Positions 25,549 to 36,500 of a DNA stretch of 64,000 nucleotides are shown piece by piece. How positions within the stretch are numbered: the first letter of the stretch is position 1; each line of letters starts with the position of its first letter. The DNA is from CBDCFL01 sp965216135. Its GTDB lineage: Bacteria > Pseudomonadota > Alphaproteobacteria > Rhodobacterales > Rhodobacteraceae. The notes beneath the pieces are model-generated. The model made no database searches. It was given only the letters and a program-made list of their open reading frames with translations, and was not told the DNA's origin. The translations under genes and the position numbers were made by a program. Location of the stretch: contig CBDCFL010000024.1 of the NCBI GenBank assembly GCA_965216135.1, positions 1 through 64,000 on the forward strand, given 5' to 3'.

Positions 25549-26670
25549 ATGCTGCTCACTCGCCGTTCTATTCTGAAATCATCTGCTGTCGTTCTTGCGG
25601 CGCCGCTCATTCTGCGCGCGAATGACGCGCTTGCCGCTTCGGGGAGCGTCAAGGTGCTTGCCTGGCAGGATTATATCCAGCCCAATATCGCTGAAGCGTT
25701 CGAGGCCGAAACCGGCATCACGCTGGAGCTGACCACTTTCGGCTCGAATGACGAGGCGGAGTCGACCATTCAGGCCAATGGAGGGCGCGGTTTCGATGTC
25801 GTGTTCCCCTCGATCACCAACGCTGCCGGCTACATTGCCAGCGACGGGTCGAGCTACTTTGCCGAGGTCCCGGCTGAGGTGAACCTCGACGCCGTGATCC
25901 CCTCGTTCGTCCGCGACAGCGCCGCGCTCGGCGGCACTCACGAAGGGGCGCAGATCCTGGTGCCGTTCGACTGGGGCACCGAGGGCATAACCCGCAACAC
26001 CGCCAAGATCGACATCGACGACGCTGACCTTTCCTATGGTGACCTGTGGCGCGAGGAGGCCAAGGGCGCCGCGGCATTCCGCCAAAAGTCCGTGATCATG
26101 GGCTCCGGGCTTTATCTCGATGCCACCGGCGAAGTGCCGTCAAACCGGATGCTTGACGTCTACAAGTCGGAAGACGACGCGCGGCGGGTCTGGGGCGCGA
26201 TCACGCAGTGGATCCTCGAACGCAAGGAGAACTTCGGTGCGTTCTGGAACAACGCCACCGAGGCCACCAGCGCCTTCAAGGACGCCGGTTCCATCATTGG
26301 CCAAACCTGGGACACCACCGGCCTGTTGCTGAACCGCGAGGACCCGAAATTCGTCTACCGCGCGCCCACGGAAGGCATCATCACCTGGCTCGACAGCTTC
26401 GGCATGTTGAAATTGGCCGAGAACCGCGAGCAGGCGATCGCCTTCATGAACTTCATGTTGACGCCAGCCACCGGCGGAATGTTCGCCAACAACACCGGCT
26501 ACAACTCGGCCGTGTCCGGCTCGGCGGCGTTTGCCACCGATGATTTCAAGCGCCAGTTCAGCGAGGTCTACACCGATCAGGTGCTCGGAAACATGTGGTG
26601 GTGGCAGGCCGATACGCCGTTCTTCGCACCGGTCCGCAACGAGTTCGTTGAGATCATCACCAACGCCTGA
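25549..26670 (+). CDS. potD: Periplasmic polyamine-type substrate-binding protein
   Basis: 373 aa. The N-terminus MLLTRRSILKSSAVVLAAPLILRANDALAA is a signal peptide with twin arginines, so Tat export is possible. The mature part is a bacterial type-1 extracellular solute-binding fold of the PotD/PotF class: VKVLAWQDYIQPNIAEAFEAETGITLE, then DVVFPS, VPFDWGTEGITRN, and GIITWLDSFGMLKLAENREQAIAFMNFML. It should deliver a polyamine or similar cation to the permease encoded by the next genes. The ribosome site GGGGGAGGAA is kept just after the IS630-C edge. Gene symbol by family; the true substrate is unproved. Confidence 0.85.
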   Translation: MLLTRRSILKSSAVVLAAPLILRANDALAASGSVKVLAWQDYIQPNIAEAFEAETGITLELTTFGSNDEAESTIQANGGRGFDVVFPSITNAAGYIASDGSSYFAEVPAEVNLDAVIPSFVRDSAALGGTHEGAQILVPFDWGTEGITRNTAKIDIDDADLSYGDLWREEAKGAAAFRQKSVIMGSGLYLDATGEVPSNRMLDVYKSEDDARRVWGAITQWILERKENFGAFWNNATEATSAFKDAGSIIGQTWDTTGLLLNREDPKFVYRAPTEGIITWLDSFGMLKLAENREQAIAFMNFMLTPATGGMFANNTGYNSAVSGSAAFATDDFKRQFSEVYTDQVLGNMWWWQADTPFFAPVRNEFVEIITNA

Positions 26671-26842
26671 TCCGGGCCCTTGCGGGGTCGACTTCAGCTC
26701 CCCGGCATTGCAAACGCGCCCGTTCCAAGGGCGAACCTTTCGGGCGCGCCATAAGCGGCGCGTCCTGAGCACCATGATTTGCCCCCAGCCGACGCGATCT
26801 GCGTCGATTGGATGGCGGCCGGGATGATACAAGGGGAGCGCG

Positions 26843-27951
<1,109 letters not shown>

Positions 27952-27955
<4 letters not shown>

Positions 27956-29325
27956 AAGCGCTGCTCGCCTCCTACGGACGCGGGCTGGTCACCGCTTTCA
28001 TCGCGGCGGTGGCGATGTGGGCCTGCCTTCTGATCGTGCTCCCACAGTTGACGATGCTCGACAAGGCGCTGAAACCACCGCGCCGCGCGCTCGACAGTTC
28101 GGTGGTCGCAACCGTCATACGCGACGCGCTGACCTGCGTTTCGGTGCTGAAGACCTACCGCGACGCGCCCGAGACATCTGATACGCCCGAAGCGTCGGGC
28201 GGGCTGGCTTCGCCCTCGATGGGCGTGATGACAGTGCCGGGCGTTTCCGGCGCGACACTGCCCTACATCCTGCAATGCGACCGGGCCAGCACCGAATCGC
28301 GCTTCGTGCGCGACCCCGACGCCGAACCCGATACCCTGGTCTCGCTGCACGGGTTGGAGGTGCTCAAGGTCGATCCCGTCGCGTCGATCGCCGCGCAGAT
28401 CGCGCAAGCCGAGGCGGTTGCCGAGATCGCAAGGCCGCTGCTGGCGCAATTGATCGCCCAGGAGGCCAGCGCGGTGCCCTACACGCTGGACAATTTCGGC
28501 GTCATCTTTGCCGCCCGCGCGATCCCGATGTCGGCGGCGACCCAGGCGCGCGAGGACGCCGAGATTGCCAACAGGGTTTATAACCTGGTCGGGCTGCGTT
28601 TCGAAAAAGACGGTATCACCCATGTGCGCCTCACCCTGGTCACGCTGGTGCGCACGCTGTTCTTCGCCATGATGGCAACGCTGCTGGCAGTGTTGGTCTG
28701 CTACCCGGTGGCCTTCAATCTCGCGCTTGCCTCGTCGCAACGCAAGGCGACGTTTCTGCTGCTCGGGCTGATCATTCCCTACGCCATCGTCGAACTGATG
28801 CGGGTTTATGCCTGGGTATCGCTGATCGAAACCCGCGGGCTGATCAACACGCTGCTTCACTGGGTCACAATCATCGACATCGACGCCGGCGAATCAATTC
28901 AATTCAAGCGCTCGCCGATTACAGTTTTCATCGTGATCGTCTATACCTACATCTTGTTCATGGTGTTTCCGATGGTGAACGTCATGTCGACACTGGACCG
29001 CAACCAGCTCGAAGCAGCGCGCGACCTCGGCGCATCGAGCATGCGCATCCACAGCCGCATCGTGATCCCGCACGCCAAGCCCGGCATTGCGGTCGGCTGC
29101 ATCACCACCTTCATGCTGGCCGCCGGGGCCTTTTCGGTACCGCGGATCATCTCGACCGGGTTGCAGGCCGAGTGGTTCAGCCAGACTATCTATAACAAGT
29201 TCTTCGAGTCCGAGAATTCCAACATAGGCGCGGCGTATTCCTTTGCCTTCACCATCCTCTGCTTTTTCATCGTCGGCCTTTTCATGTGGCTGATGCGGGC
29301 GCGACTGAAGGATTTCGTGCGATGA
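27952..29325 (+). CDS. potB: Polyamine-type ABC permease with an enlarged N-terminal periplasmic part
   Basis: 457 aa, much longer than classical PotB (~280-320 aa). After the first membrane helix (residues ~15-35), about 180 soluble residues follow before the standard permease core begins (HVRLTLVTLVRTLFFAMMATLLAVLVCYPVAFNLAL). The core has the EAA loop motif (EAARDLGASSMRIHSRIVIPHAKPG). Long PotB versions of this type exist in Alphaproteobacteria. The start overlaps potA and the end overlaps potC, both by ATGA. With PotC it forms the transmembrane channel. Confidence 0.88.
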
Positions 29326-30170
29326 GGAGCGGCCTTTCTGAGCGGCTGTTGAGCGTCTATACGGCGGCCTTCCTGATTTTCATGTTCGCACCGCTGATCC
29401 TGATGGTTGTAGCGAGCTTCAACGACATCTCGCCGTCCTCGGTCACCGACTGGCGCGGCACCACGGGAAAGTGGTATGCGTTCTTCTGGATGCCCGAGGC
29501 CGAGCTGCGTGCCGACCCGGTGCTGCGCGCGCTTGACCGCGACCGCTTTATCCGCTGTTTCCAGAATTCGCTCACCATCGCGTTCACGGTGGTGCCAATG
29601 GCGCTGTTACTGGGGCTGGCAGGCGCGGTGCTGCTGACCCGCTGGCGCTCGCGCTATGACGGCTTCCTGTGGTGGCTGCTCTTGTCGCCGATGCTGGCGC
29701 CGGGAATCGTGCTCGGACTCTCGGCGCTGGTGTTCTGGGGCTCACTCGGGGTGGACGCCGGACTTTTTACCATCGTGATGGCGCAGCTCACCTTCATCGC
29801 GGGCTTTCCGATGCTGATCCTGATGGCGCGACTTCAGCGCCAGCCGGTTGAGTACGAGGAAGCAGCGCTCGACCTCGGCGCCACGCCGTTCCGGGTGTTT
29901 CGGCGCATCACCCTGCCGTTCCTCGCTCCGGCCCTCGCTTCGGCCGCGGTGATCGCCTTCCTCGCCTCGATGGAGATCTACAACACCACCATGTTCGCCA
30001 AGGGCAGCGCCTGCACATTCGCCACCGAGATCGGCGCAATGGTTCGCAACCCAAACGGCCTGCCCCCGGTGATCAACGCGGTCGGCGCGGTGATCATTGC
30101 CCTCACTGTGATCGCCGCAGTGGCTCACACCGTTCTCAAGCGGCGCGACCGCGCGGGTACCGAAATATGA
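29322..30170 (+). CDS. potC: Polyamine-type ABC permease
   Basis: 282 aa starting MRSGLSERLLSVYTAAFLIFMFAPLILMVVASFN. Six membrane segments are visible, and the EAA loop reads YEEAALDLGATPFRVFRRITLPFLAPAL. The start is placed at the ATGA overlap with potB; an earlier in-frame ATG (29286) lies inside potB and is unlikely. It completes the import operon potD-A-B-C. A short gap without a clear terminator follows. Confidence 0.9.
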   Translation: MRSGLSERLLSVYTAAFLIFMFAPLILMVVASFNDISPSSVTDWRGTTGKWYAFFWMPEAELRADPVLRALDRDRFIRCFQNSLTIAFTVVPMALLLGLAGAVLLTRWRSRYDGFLWWLLLSPMLAPGIVLGLSALVFWGSLGVDAGLFTIVMAQLTFIAGFPMLILMARLQRQPVEYEEAALDLGATPFRVFRRITLPFLAPALASAAVIAFLASMEIYNTTMFAKGSACTFATEIGAMVRNPNGLPPVINAVGAVIIALTVIAAVAHTVLKRRDRAGTEI

Positions 30171-30288
30171 TCGGCGGCATCTGCTGCATCCATCGGGCAA
30201 GAGATCCGCGCTTTATCGGACCGTTTTCGCGAAGCGTTCCAGTGTTTCAAGTGGCGGGCAGGCTTGATGATACGCTAGTCTCACGGCA

Positions 30289-30990
30289 ATGATCACCGTC
30301 ACCGCCCGCTGCCACCCCGCCCTGGAGCCGATCCTGCCAAAGCCGGTGCTGGCGACCGACGCCTTGCCGGACTGGCTCCGCACCATGCCCTCGGAGGTGG
30401 ACAGCGACACCCTTGGCGGCGCGCCGATCCGCACCCTGAAACACTGCCCGCCTCTGATCGACGCGCTTGGTCTGGGCCTTCTGATGCCGCTCGCCGCCGA
30501 GCTTACGGTCAGAGCCGGCGAGATGTCCTGGAACTGGCACCCGCCGCCGCTGCCCGCCGATCTCCTGACCCGGGCGCCGATCGGGCTGCACGTGCCCGAG
30601 CAGGCAGCTGGCACGCCGCTTCCGGTCGCCGGTTTCATCATCAAGTTCACAAATTTCTGGACCCTGGAAGCGCCAGAGGGGTGGTCGATCCTGTTCACCC
30701 ATCCTCTGAATCGCGAGGACTTGCCGTTTCGCACCCTGGCTGGCGTGGTGGAATGCGACCGGTTCCGTGATGGGCTGGTGCACTTCCCCGCCCTGTGGAC
30801 TGATCCGGATTTCGAGGGCACGCTCCCTGTCGGCACGCCCGTGGCGCAGGCGATCCCGATCCCGCGTCAGACAACCGGGCTGGCCTGCGCCGTTCTGGAC
30901 GAGGGCGGCATCGCACGTCTGCGCACCACCCAGCAGGCGTTGCAACAGAAGCGTGGCGTGTACCGCCGCCTGCGTCGCGACGGTGCGTAG
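30289..30990 (+). CDS. Conserved hypothetical protein (233 aa)
   Basis: MITVTARCHPALEPILPKPVLATDALPDWLRTMPSE... no signal peptide or membrane helix. The region VAGFIIKFTNFWTLEAPEGWSILFTHPLNREDLPFRTLAGVVECD and the end GTPVAQAIPIPRQ recall a family of conserved proteins shared by marine phages and Alphaproteobacteria (DUF6065-like; from memory). The start has no strong Shine-Dalgarno sequence. It does not obviously belong to the pot operon, which ends 118 bp upstream. Function unknown. Confidence 0.65.
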   Translation: MITVTARCHPALEPILPKPVLATDALPDWLRTMPSEVDSDTLGGAPIRTLKHCPPLIDALGLGLLMPLAAELTVRAGEMSWNWHPPPLPADLLTRAPIGLHVPEQAAGTPLPVAGFIIKFTNFWTLEAPEGWSILFTHPLNREDLPFRTLAGVVECDRFRDGLVHFPALWTDPDFEGTLPVGTPVAQAIPIPRQTTGLACAVLDEGGIARLRTTQQALQQKRGVYRRLRRDGA

Positions 30991-31003
30991 CGCACGGCCC
31001 CGT

Positions 31004-31219
31004 GTTGATGTCTCAGTTCGGGGACTGGCACTGTCGATACTGATGATTACCGCGCTCATCGGGGCCCGCGATCTGGGTCAGGAAGTCTATATCGCCCCGA
31101 CCAAAGCCAATGCCGGGCAAGGTATCGTTGCGGGCCTGTCCGTCGCCTTTATCGCTATTATTGGGGACCGGATTGTCAATTCATTGGCGGACGGTCAGCG
31201 CCGGAGACTGGGAATGTGA
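31004..31219 (+). pseudogene. C-terminal remnant of a ProW-like (glycine betaine/proline) permease
   Basis: The open frame VRGLALSILMITALIGARDLGQEVYIAPTKANAGQGIVAGLSVAFIAIIGDRIVNSLADGQRRR matches the last two membrane helices of OpuAB/ProW permeases (ALIGAxxLGQEV ... GxGxxAGLxxxxxAIIxDRI). No start or core remains upstream; the hypothetical gene at 30289-30990 abuts it. The remnant stop overlaps the GTG start of the next gene, showing that the original operon order was permease then kinase. Confidence 0.7.
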
Positions 31220-32091
31220 TTGAAGACGCCATAGATCGTGCCGCCGGACTCAGCTGTTTTGGGGCCCCGCAAGATATTGAACACTTGGGCGGTGGTATCA
31301 CGAACATAAATCTGTCTGTGCGCGACGGTGATCGTAAATTCGTCGTGCGGCTGGGGGCTGATATTGAAGAACACGGCGTGATGCGCTGGAACGAATTGGC
31401 CCTGTCACTGGCGGCGGCCCAAGCAGGGTTTTCGCCCGGCGTTGTTCATCACGAACCCGGGGTTCTGGTGTTGGAATTTCTGACCGCGCAGACGTTTGCC
31501 GAAGCCGACGTGCGCAACCCCGATAACCTGCCGCGTATCATCGACCTTGTGGCCCGCGTGCACCGGGAATTGGGACGTCGACTGACCAAACCGGTGCTGG
31601 CATTTTGGCCTTTTCAGGTCAACCGCACCTATATCACCCGTCTGCAGTCCGAGGGATCATCGCACAAAGCGGTCCTGCCCCAGATGCTCAGGCAGATGGA
31701 ATTGCTTGAGGCAGCGACCGGGCAAGTCGATCTGGTGATTGGCCATAATGACCTGTTGGCGGCCAATTTTCTGGATGATGGCGACCGGCTGTGGCTGATC
31801 GACTGGGAATACGGCGGATACAACTCTCCGCTGTTTGATCTGGCTGGGCTTGCATCGAACAATGGTCTCAGCGAAGCACAAGAACGCATGACGTTAGAGC
31901 GGTATTTCGGCACGCATCCCGATCAACACTGGCGACCCTATCAAGCCATGAAATGCGCGTCTTTGATGCGGGAAACCCTGTGGTCGATGATGTCTGAAAT
32001 CCACTCTAAACTGGATTTTGATTACGCCGCTTATACCGACGAGAACACGGGCAGGCTTACATCGGCACTGAATGATTTTCTAAACACGTAA
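31216..32091 (+). CDS. Choline kinase / aminoglycoside phosphotransferase family protein
   Basis: 291 aa from a GTG start overlapping the permease stop. The kinase fold is clear: GGGITNINLSVRDGDRKFVVRLG (nucleotide loop and strand), the catalytic Brenner-type motif VIGHNDLLAANFL, and LWLIDWEYGGYNSPLFDLAGLASNNGLS with the metal-binding Asp. This pattern fits LicA/choline kinases. It may phosphorylate choline or a related amine, consistent with the ProW tail upstream and the methylamine dehydrogenase downstream. The exact substrate is inferred from context only. Confidence 0.82.
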   Translation: MIEDAIDRAAGLSCFGAPQDIEHLGGGITNINLSVRDGDRKFVVRLGADIEEHGVMRWNELALSLAAAQAGFSPGVVHHEPGVLVLEFLTAQTFAEADVRNPDNLPRIIDLVARVHRELGRRLTKPVLAFWPFQVNRTYITRLQSEGSSHKAVLPQMLRQMELLEAATGQVDLVIGHNDLLAANFLDDGDRLWLIDWEYGGYNSPLFDLAGLASNNGLSEAQERMTLERYFGTHPDQHWRPYQAMKCASLMRETLWSMMSEIHSKLDFDYAAYTDENTGRLTSALNDFLNT

Positions 32092-32099
32092 GGCTAATC

Positions 32100-34532
32100 T
32101 TGACACATCCAACCTCTTCAAAAATCATCGTTGTTGGCGGCGGCATAATTGGTTGCTCGACCGCATACCACCTCGCGCAGATGGGCCAAGAGGTGTTGCT
32201 GCTGGAAAAAGCGCAGCTTACCTCGGGGTCGACATGGCATGCTGCCGGATTGGTCGGACAGCTTCGATCAAGCGCCAACATCACCCAACTTCTTGGGTAC
32301 TCGATCGAGCTTTATAACAAGCTGGAGGGCGAAACAGGCCTCGCAACGGGCTGGAAAATGAACGGCGGGCTGCGGCTTGCGTGTAACCAGGAACGCTGGA
32401 CCGAGGTAAAGCGACAAGCAACGACGGCGCACAGCTTTGGTTTGGACATGCAACTTCTGACGCCGCAAGAGGCGCAGGATCTTTGGCCCTTGATGGACAT
32501 CGGCGATGTTATTGGCGCAGCTTTCCTGCCAACAGATGGTCAGGCGAACCCGGCGGATATCACCCAGGCCCTTGCCAAAGGCGCACGGGCCAAGGGCGCG
32601 AAACTGGTCGAAAATTCAGCCGTAACCGAGATAATGACCGAAAAAGGCCAGATTGTCGGCGTCCGGACACCGAATGGCAACATTACCTGTGAAAAGCTGG
32701 TCCTGTGTTGCGGGCAATGGACCCGGACCCTGGCAAAATCCATCGGAGTGACCGTACCGCTGGTCTCGATCGAACATCAGTATATGGTCACCGAACCCTT
32801 CGGTGTGCCGTCCGATCTGCCGACGCTGCGTGACCCGGATCGTTTGACGTATTACAAGGAAGAAGTCGGCGGTCTGGTCATGGGCGGCTACGAGCCAAAC
32901 GGTATTCCATGGGCCGAAAATGGCATCCCCGAAAATTTTGACTTTCAGCTTCTGGCCTCAAACTTCGATCATTTTGAGCAATTGGTCGAACTGGCGTTAC
33001 CGCGCGTTCCCGCGCTTCAGACAACAGGGATCAAACAGCTAATCAATGGCCCGGAAAGTTTTACGCCGGATGGCAATTTCATCCTGGGTGAAGCGCCGGA
33101 AATGGCGAATGTTTTCATCGGTGCCGGCCTTAATGCGTTTGGTATCGCCTCTGGCGGCGGTGCGGGTATGGCGCTTGCCGAATGGGTCTCTAATGGCGCA
33201 CCCCCTTATGACCTTTGGCCGGTTGATATCCGTCGTTTTGGCCGCCCACATACGGACGAAGATTGGGTTCGCACCCGCACGATGGAAGCCTATGGCAAGC
33301 ATTACACCATGGCCTGGCCGTCCGAAGAACATGACAGTGGCCGCCCCTGTCGCCGCTCGCCGCTTTATGACACGCTAGTGAAAAGCGGTGCCGTATTCGG
33401 GGAAAAACTGGGATGGGAACGCCCCAATTGGATTGCTGAAGAGGGCGAAGCGGCGCGCGATATCTACACCTTTGATCGCCCGAACTGGCATGGCCCGGTA
33501 GGCCGCGAACACAAAGCAGCGCGCGAGGCGGCGGTGTTGATTGACCAGACCTCTTTCGCGAAATTCATCCTCAAGGGACCGGACGCCAAAGCCGCGTTGA
33601 ACTGGATTGCGTCAAACCGTGTGGACAAACCTGTGGGGTCGATCATTTACACGCAAATGCTAAACGATAATGGCGGTATCGAATGCGATCTGACCTGCGT
33701 GCGCACCACACACGACTCCTATTACATCGTTACAGGCACGGGGTACGCGACCCATGATTTTGACTGGATCTCGCGGAATATCCCAGCGGGTATGAATGCC
33801 CAGCTGGTCGATGTGACGTCATCCAACGCCGTTCTGTCGCTGTTTGGCCCGAAGGCCCGTGAAATTCTGGCGAACTGTACGCGCGACGACGTCAGCCACG
33901 ACGGTTTTCCTTTCGGTCATTCGCGCATAATCGGGATCGCAGGTTGCCCGGCGTTGGCATTGCGAATCACCTATGTCGGCGAAATGGGATGGGAACTTCA
34001 CCTGCCGATCGAATATGCGGTGACCGTCTATGAAGCATTGCACGCAGAAGGCGCGGCCCACGGGCTGCGCAATGCCGGTTACCGCGCGATCGAAACGCTA
34101 CGGCTTGAAAAAGGTTACCGAGCCTGGAGCTCGGATATCGGCCCCGACCACACGCCAGATGAGGCGGGTCTTGGTTGGGCCGTGAAGATGAAATCAAACA
34201 TCCCGTTCAAAGGACGCGAAGCGGTGCAAGCACAACGTGAAAGCGGTGTGAAGAAAATAATGGCGACCTTTACCTGCGGCAGCGATGTGATCCTTTCGGG
34301 CCGCGAAACGGTTTATCGCAATGGGATACGTTGTGGTTGGCTGTCTTCAGCGGGCTTCGGACACACTTTGGGCAAAAGTATTGGCATGGGCTATATCCGT
34401 AGCGCCGAGAAAATAGACCGGGATTATATCCTTTCAGGTGACTATGAGCTGGAGGTCGCAACCCAAAGGGTGAAGGCCGAAGTTACACTGTCGCCGCTTT
34501 ATGATCCCAGAATGGAAAAAGTAAGATCGTAA
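32100..34532 (+). CDS. Dimethylglycine/sarcosine dehydrogenase-type FAD oxidoreductase with GcvT domain
   Basis: 810 aa. The N-terminal DAO half has the FAD motif IIVVGGGIIGCSTAYHLAQMG (split here as VVGGGIIGCSTAYH) at residues ~9-28 and STWHAAGL, where His47 matches the covalent-FAD His of dimethylglycine dehydrogenase. The C-terminal ~400 residues are GcvT-like (folate-binding): LIDQTSFAKFILKGPDA, GGIECDLTCVRT, YVGEMGWELHLP. It would oxidatively demethylate dimethylglycine, sarcosine or a similar amine, passing the C1 unit to tetrahydrofolate. The start is TTG at 32100 after AAGG; no suitable ATG exists before the FAD motif. It follows the choline-kinase-like gene by 8 bp, so is likely co-transcribed. 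Confidence 0.85.
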   Translation: MTHPTSSKIIVVGGGIIGCSTAYHLAQMGQEVLLLEKAQLTSGSTWHAAGLVGQLRSSANITQLLGYSIELYNKLEGETGLATGWKMNGGLRLACNQERWTEVKRQATTAHSFGLDMQLLTPQEAQDLWPLMDIGDVIGAAFLPTDGQANPADITQALAKGARAKGAKLVENSAVTEIMTEKGQIVGVRTPNGNITCEKLVLCCGQWTRTLAKSIGVTVPLVSIEHQYMVTEPFGVPSDLPTLRDPDRLTYYKEEVGGLVMGGYEPNGIPWAENGIPENFDFQLLASNFDHFEQLVELALPRVPALQTTGIKQLINGPESFTPDGNFILGEAPEMANVFIGAGLNAFGIASGGGAGMALAEWVSNGAPPYDLWPVDIRRFGRPHTDEDWVRTRTMEAYGKHYTMAWPSEEHDSGRPCRRSPLYDTLVKSGAVFGEKLGWERPNWIAEEGEAARDIYTFDRPNWHGPVGREHKAAREAAVLIDQTSFAKFILKGPDAKAALNWIASNRVDKPVGSIIYTQMLNDNGGIECDLTCVRTTHDSYYIVTGTGYATHDFDWISRNIPAGMNAQLVDVTSSNAVLSLFGPKAREILANCTRDDVSHDGFPFGHSRIIGIAGCPALALRITYVGEMGWELHLPIEYAVTVYEALHAEGAAHGLRNAGYRAIETLRLEKGYRAWSSDIGPDHTPDEAGLGWAVKMKSNIPFKGREAVQAQRESGVKKIMATFTCGSDVILSGRETVYRNGIRCGWLSSAGFGHTLGKSIGMGYIRSAEKIDRDYILSGDYELEVATQRVKAEVTLSPLYDPRMEKVRS

Positions 34533-34927
34533 CAGAGCCCGAGGGACTCTTTTGCACCGATGTTGAAATCCGACGAATGCCAGTTGTCCCTACCGCGGCC
34601 GAAATCAATTACGCAGGTACTCTCTGTGAGCATCCAGCTACCATGCTCCAATTTTGCAATGACCTTCCAAACCGGAGCGGAGCAGGAAATATTTACCAGG
34701 ATGATGGAGGCTTGACTTGTCGCGACCTTTGCCCAAAACGATGCGCCGGTGCGGTGCAATGTTTGGCTCAATGTGCGACTAAGTTTACGCTGTGCGTTCT
34801 CAATCACTAGATCGGCCGATTGCCGTCCGTACGGCGACACATGTTGATATTCATTGGGCTGAAAAAGGGCGTGTTTTTGAGCGCTTTATCTGGGTCATTC
34901 GCCAGCATGGATCGGAAAACTGATTTC
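34533..34927. other. Non-coding or degenerate region before IS1595 copy 2
   Basis: About 395 bp without a credible intact gene. On the minus strand, 34807-34927 continues (across IS1595 copy 2) the broken antitoxin-like frame: LKSVFRSMLANDPDKALKNTPFF and on to a stop at 34807. A 113-codon minus-strand frame from 34840 has no recognisable family. Confidence 0.4.
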
Positions 34928-34936
34928 AATGCAACC
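34928..34936. repeat. Direct repeat AATGCAACC flanking IS1595 copy 2, left
   Basis: AATGCAACC lies directly left of the element and again at 36054-36062. It is the target-site duplication or contains it (8 bp is usual for IS1595). Confidence 0.8.
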
Positions 34937-36053
34937 GTGCCTATCCGGTTGTCACCCACACCCACTATATGTAGGGTATGGCGTCGAGTGGCTCGGGAGG
35001 CGGACGAAGCGGGGATTTCCGCAGCGCGAAGACCTTTCGTTTCCGCGGTCGCTTCCCGAGTTTCAACGACTTTTCCCGGATGACGCGGCCTGTGCCGCCT
35101 ACCTGGAGAAGGCGCGGTGGGGTGACGGGTTCGTGTTCCGCTGCCCCCGGATGATTGCCAGACGGCGGCAGAGCCGTTCCGCTTCACCAGCCGGCCCGGC
35201 GTCCTGCGCTGTCGAAAGTGCCGCCGCGACACCGGGCTGACGGCGGGGACGGTCATGGAGCGCTCCCATACGTCGCTGGGCGTATGGTTCTGGGCGGCCT
35301 ATCTGGTTGCCAGCCAGACGCCCGGCATGTCTGCCACACAGTTCCAGCGCCAGGTCGGGCTTTCCCGTTACGAAACCGCCTTTCAGATCCTCCACAAGCT
35401 CCGCGCTGGTATGGTTCGGCCGGATCAGGACCGCATCGGCAGCGAGGCCTGCGACCATGTCGAAGTCGACGAAACCTGGGTCGGCGGCCGCACGCGCGGC
35501 AAGGGCCGGGGCGTTCACCACAAGCTTCTTGTCGCCAGCGCCGTTGAAGTGCGACAGCGCAAGCCGGGAACCAAGCTCGATAAGCGGAAGGGCGGTCGCT
35601 ACGCCGGACGTGTCCGACTCGCTGTCGTGCCAGACCGCAGCGCGGAATCGCTCTGCGGCTTTGTCGAGGGCGCCGTTACTTCGGGTGCGTCGGTCATCAC
35701 CGACGATTGGTCCGGCTATACCAGCCTCGCCAAGCGCGGCTACAAACACCTCGCCGTCGCCGAGCGAGGCAACTCCCAGGTCGCTGAGGAGTATCGGCCG
35801 ATCATTCATCTCGTCTTCGCCAACCTGAAGACGTGGCTGAGTGGCATTCATCACGGCGTGAGCCACCAGCACCTCCAAGCCTACCTCAACGAGTTCACAT
35901 TCCGCTTCAACAGGCGATTCTACCCGTTCAACGCCTTCCGGTCCCTGCTCGGAATCGCTGGCGATGTCACCGCTCCCACTTACGCCGAGCTTTACTCGGG
36001 CGACTGGGAGCACCCTAGATGTAGTGGGTGTGGGTGACAACCGGATAGGCACG
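34937..36053 (+). mobile_element. IS1595-family element, copy 2
   Basis: 1117 bp with full inverted ends GTGCCTATCCGGTTGTCACC and the inner CACACCCACTA. It is inserted in a minus-strand antitoxin-like gene whose halves lie on both sides. Confidence 0.88.
34978..36037 (+). pseudogene. IS1595-family transposase, N-terminal frameshifts
   Basis: Relative to copy 1, a 5-bp loss near 35010 and an insertion near 35135-35150 shift the frame, so the N-terminal region and the first CPHC pair of the zinc ribbon are destroyed. From 35255 the DDE core is open and complete (VEVDETWVGGRTRGKGRG, ITDDWSGYTSLAKRG, FRFNRRFYPFNAFRSLLGIAGD). Copy 1 has the opposite lesion pattern (good N-terminus, broken C-terminus), so neither copy encodes an intact enzyme. 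Confidence 0.8.
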
Positions 36054-36290
36054 AATGCAACCTTCTTACAATCGTGAATATCATCGACTTGTAACTTGGA
36101 CAGACCCGCAGAATGCATCGCGTTGACCCTGTTCTCTATGCTCTTTGTAATCAAGCAGCTTGTTAAGAGGCACTTTTCGATGCGAGCCAACCAAAACATG
36201 GTCAATGCTACCATTTCTTAGCAACTTGACGAGGAATGGCCGAGACACATTGAGAATATCGGCAGCTTCTTGAGTCGTTAATATTGTTGC
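36054..36290 (-). pseudogene. Excisionase-family HTH antitoxin-like gene, split by IS1595
   Basis: On the minus strand the frame LTTQEAADILNVSRPFLVKLL, then RNGSIDHVLVGSHRKVPLNKLLDYKEHREQ, matches the short DNA-binding antitoxins that pair with PIN-type toxins. A frame change near 36115 and the IS1595 insertion at 36053 break it. Its 3' part continues at 34927. No intact toxin gene is visible. Family assignment is by pattern. Confidence 0.6.
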
Positions 36291-36500
36291 CTGATATCAG
36301 ACTCTTCTTTCTCTTGGTCGGATGGCCGCATGTTGAAAATGCAGCACCAAATGCATCCAGTATGTTTTTGATAATTTCAGCGGCATCTCACTTTGCCCAA
36401 AATCGACAAGCGAAAACAATCGCAATCCGGGCCGTTATTCGCGATAGTTTGAAGGTCGCGCAACGCAGAATAGATGGTAGTGTTCCGCGCGGGGGCGAAA
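36291..36500. other. Gap between antitoxin remnant and lysR remnant
   Basis: About 210 bp, AT-richer than average, no recognisable gene, RNA or repeat. It probably held two divergent promoters. Confidence 0.3.

Noticed and set aside
34499..34840. 113-codon minus-strand frame downstream of the demethylase gene
   Set aside because: No recognisable family, no ribosome site, and it overlaps the 3' end of the demethylase gene; treated as non-coding.
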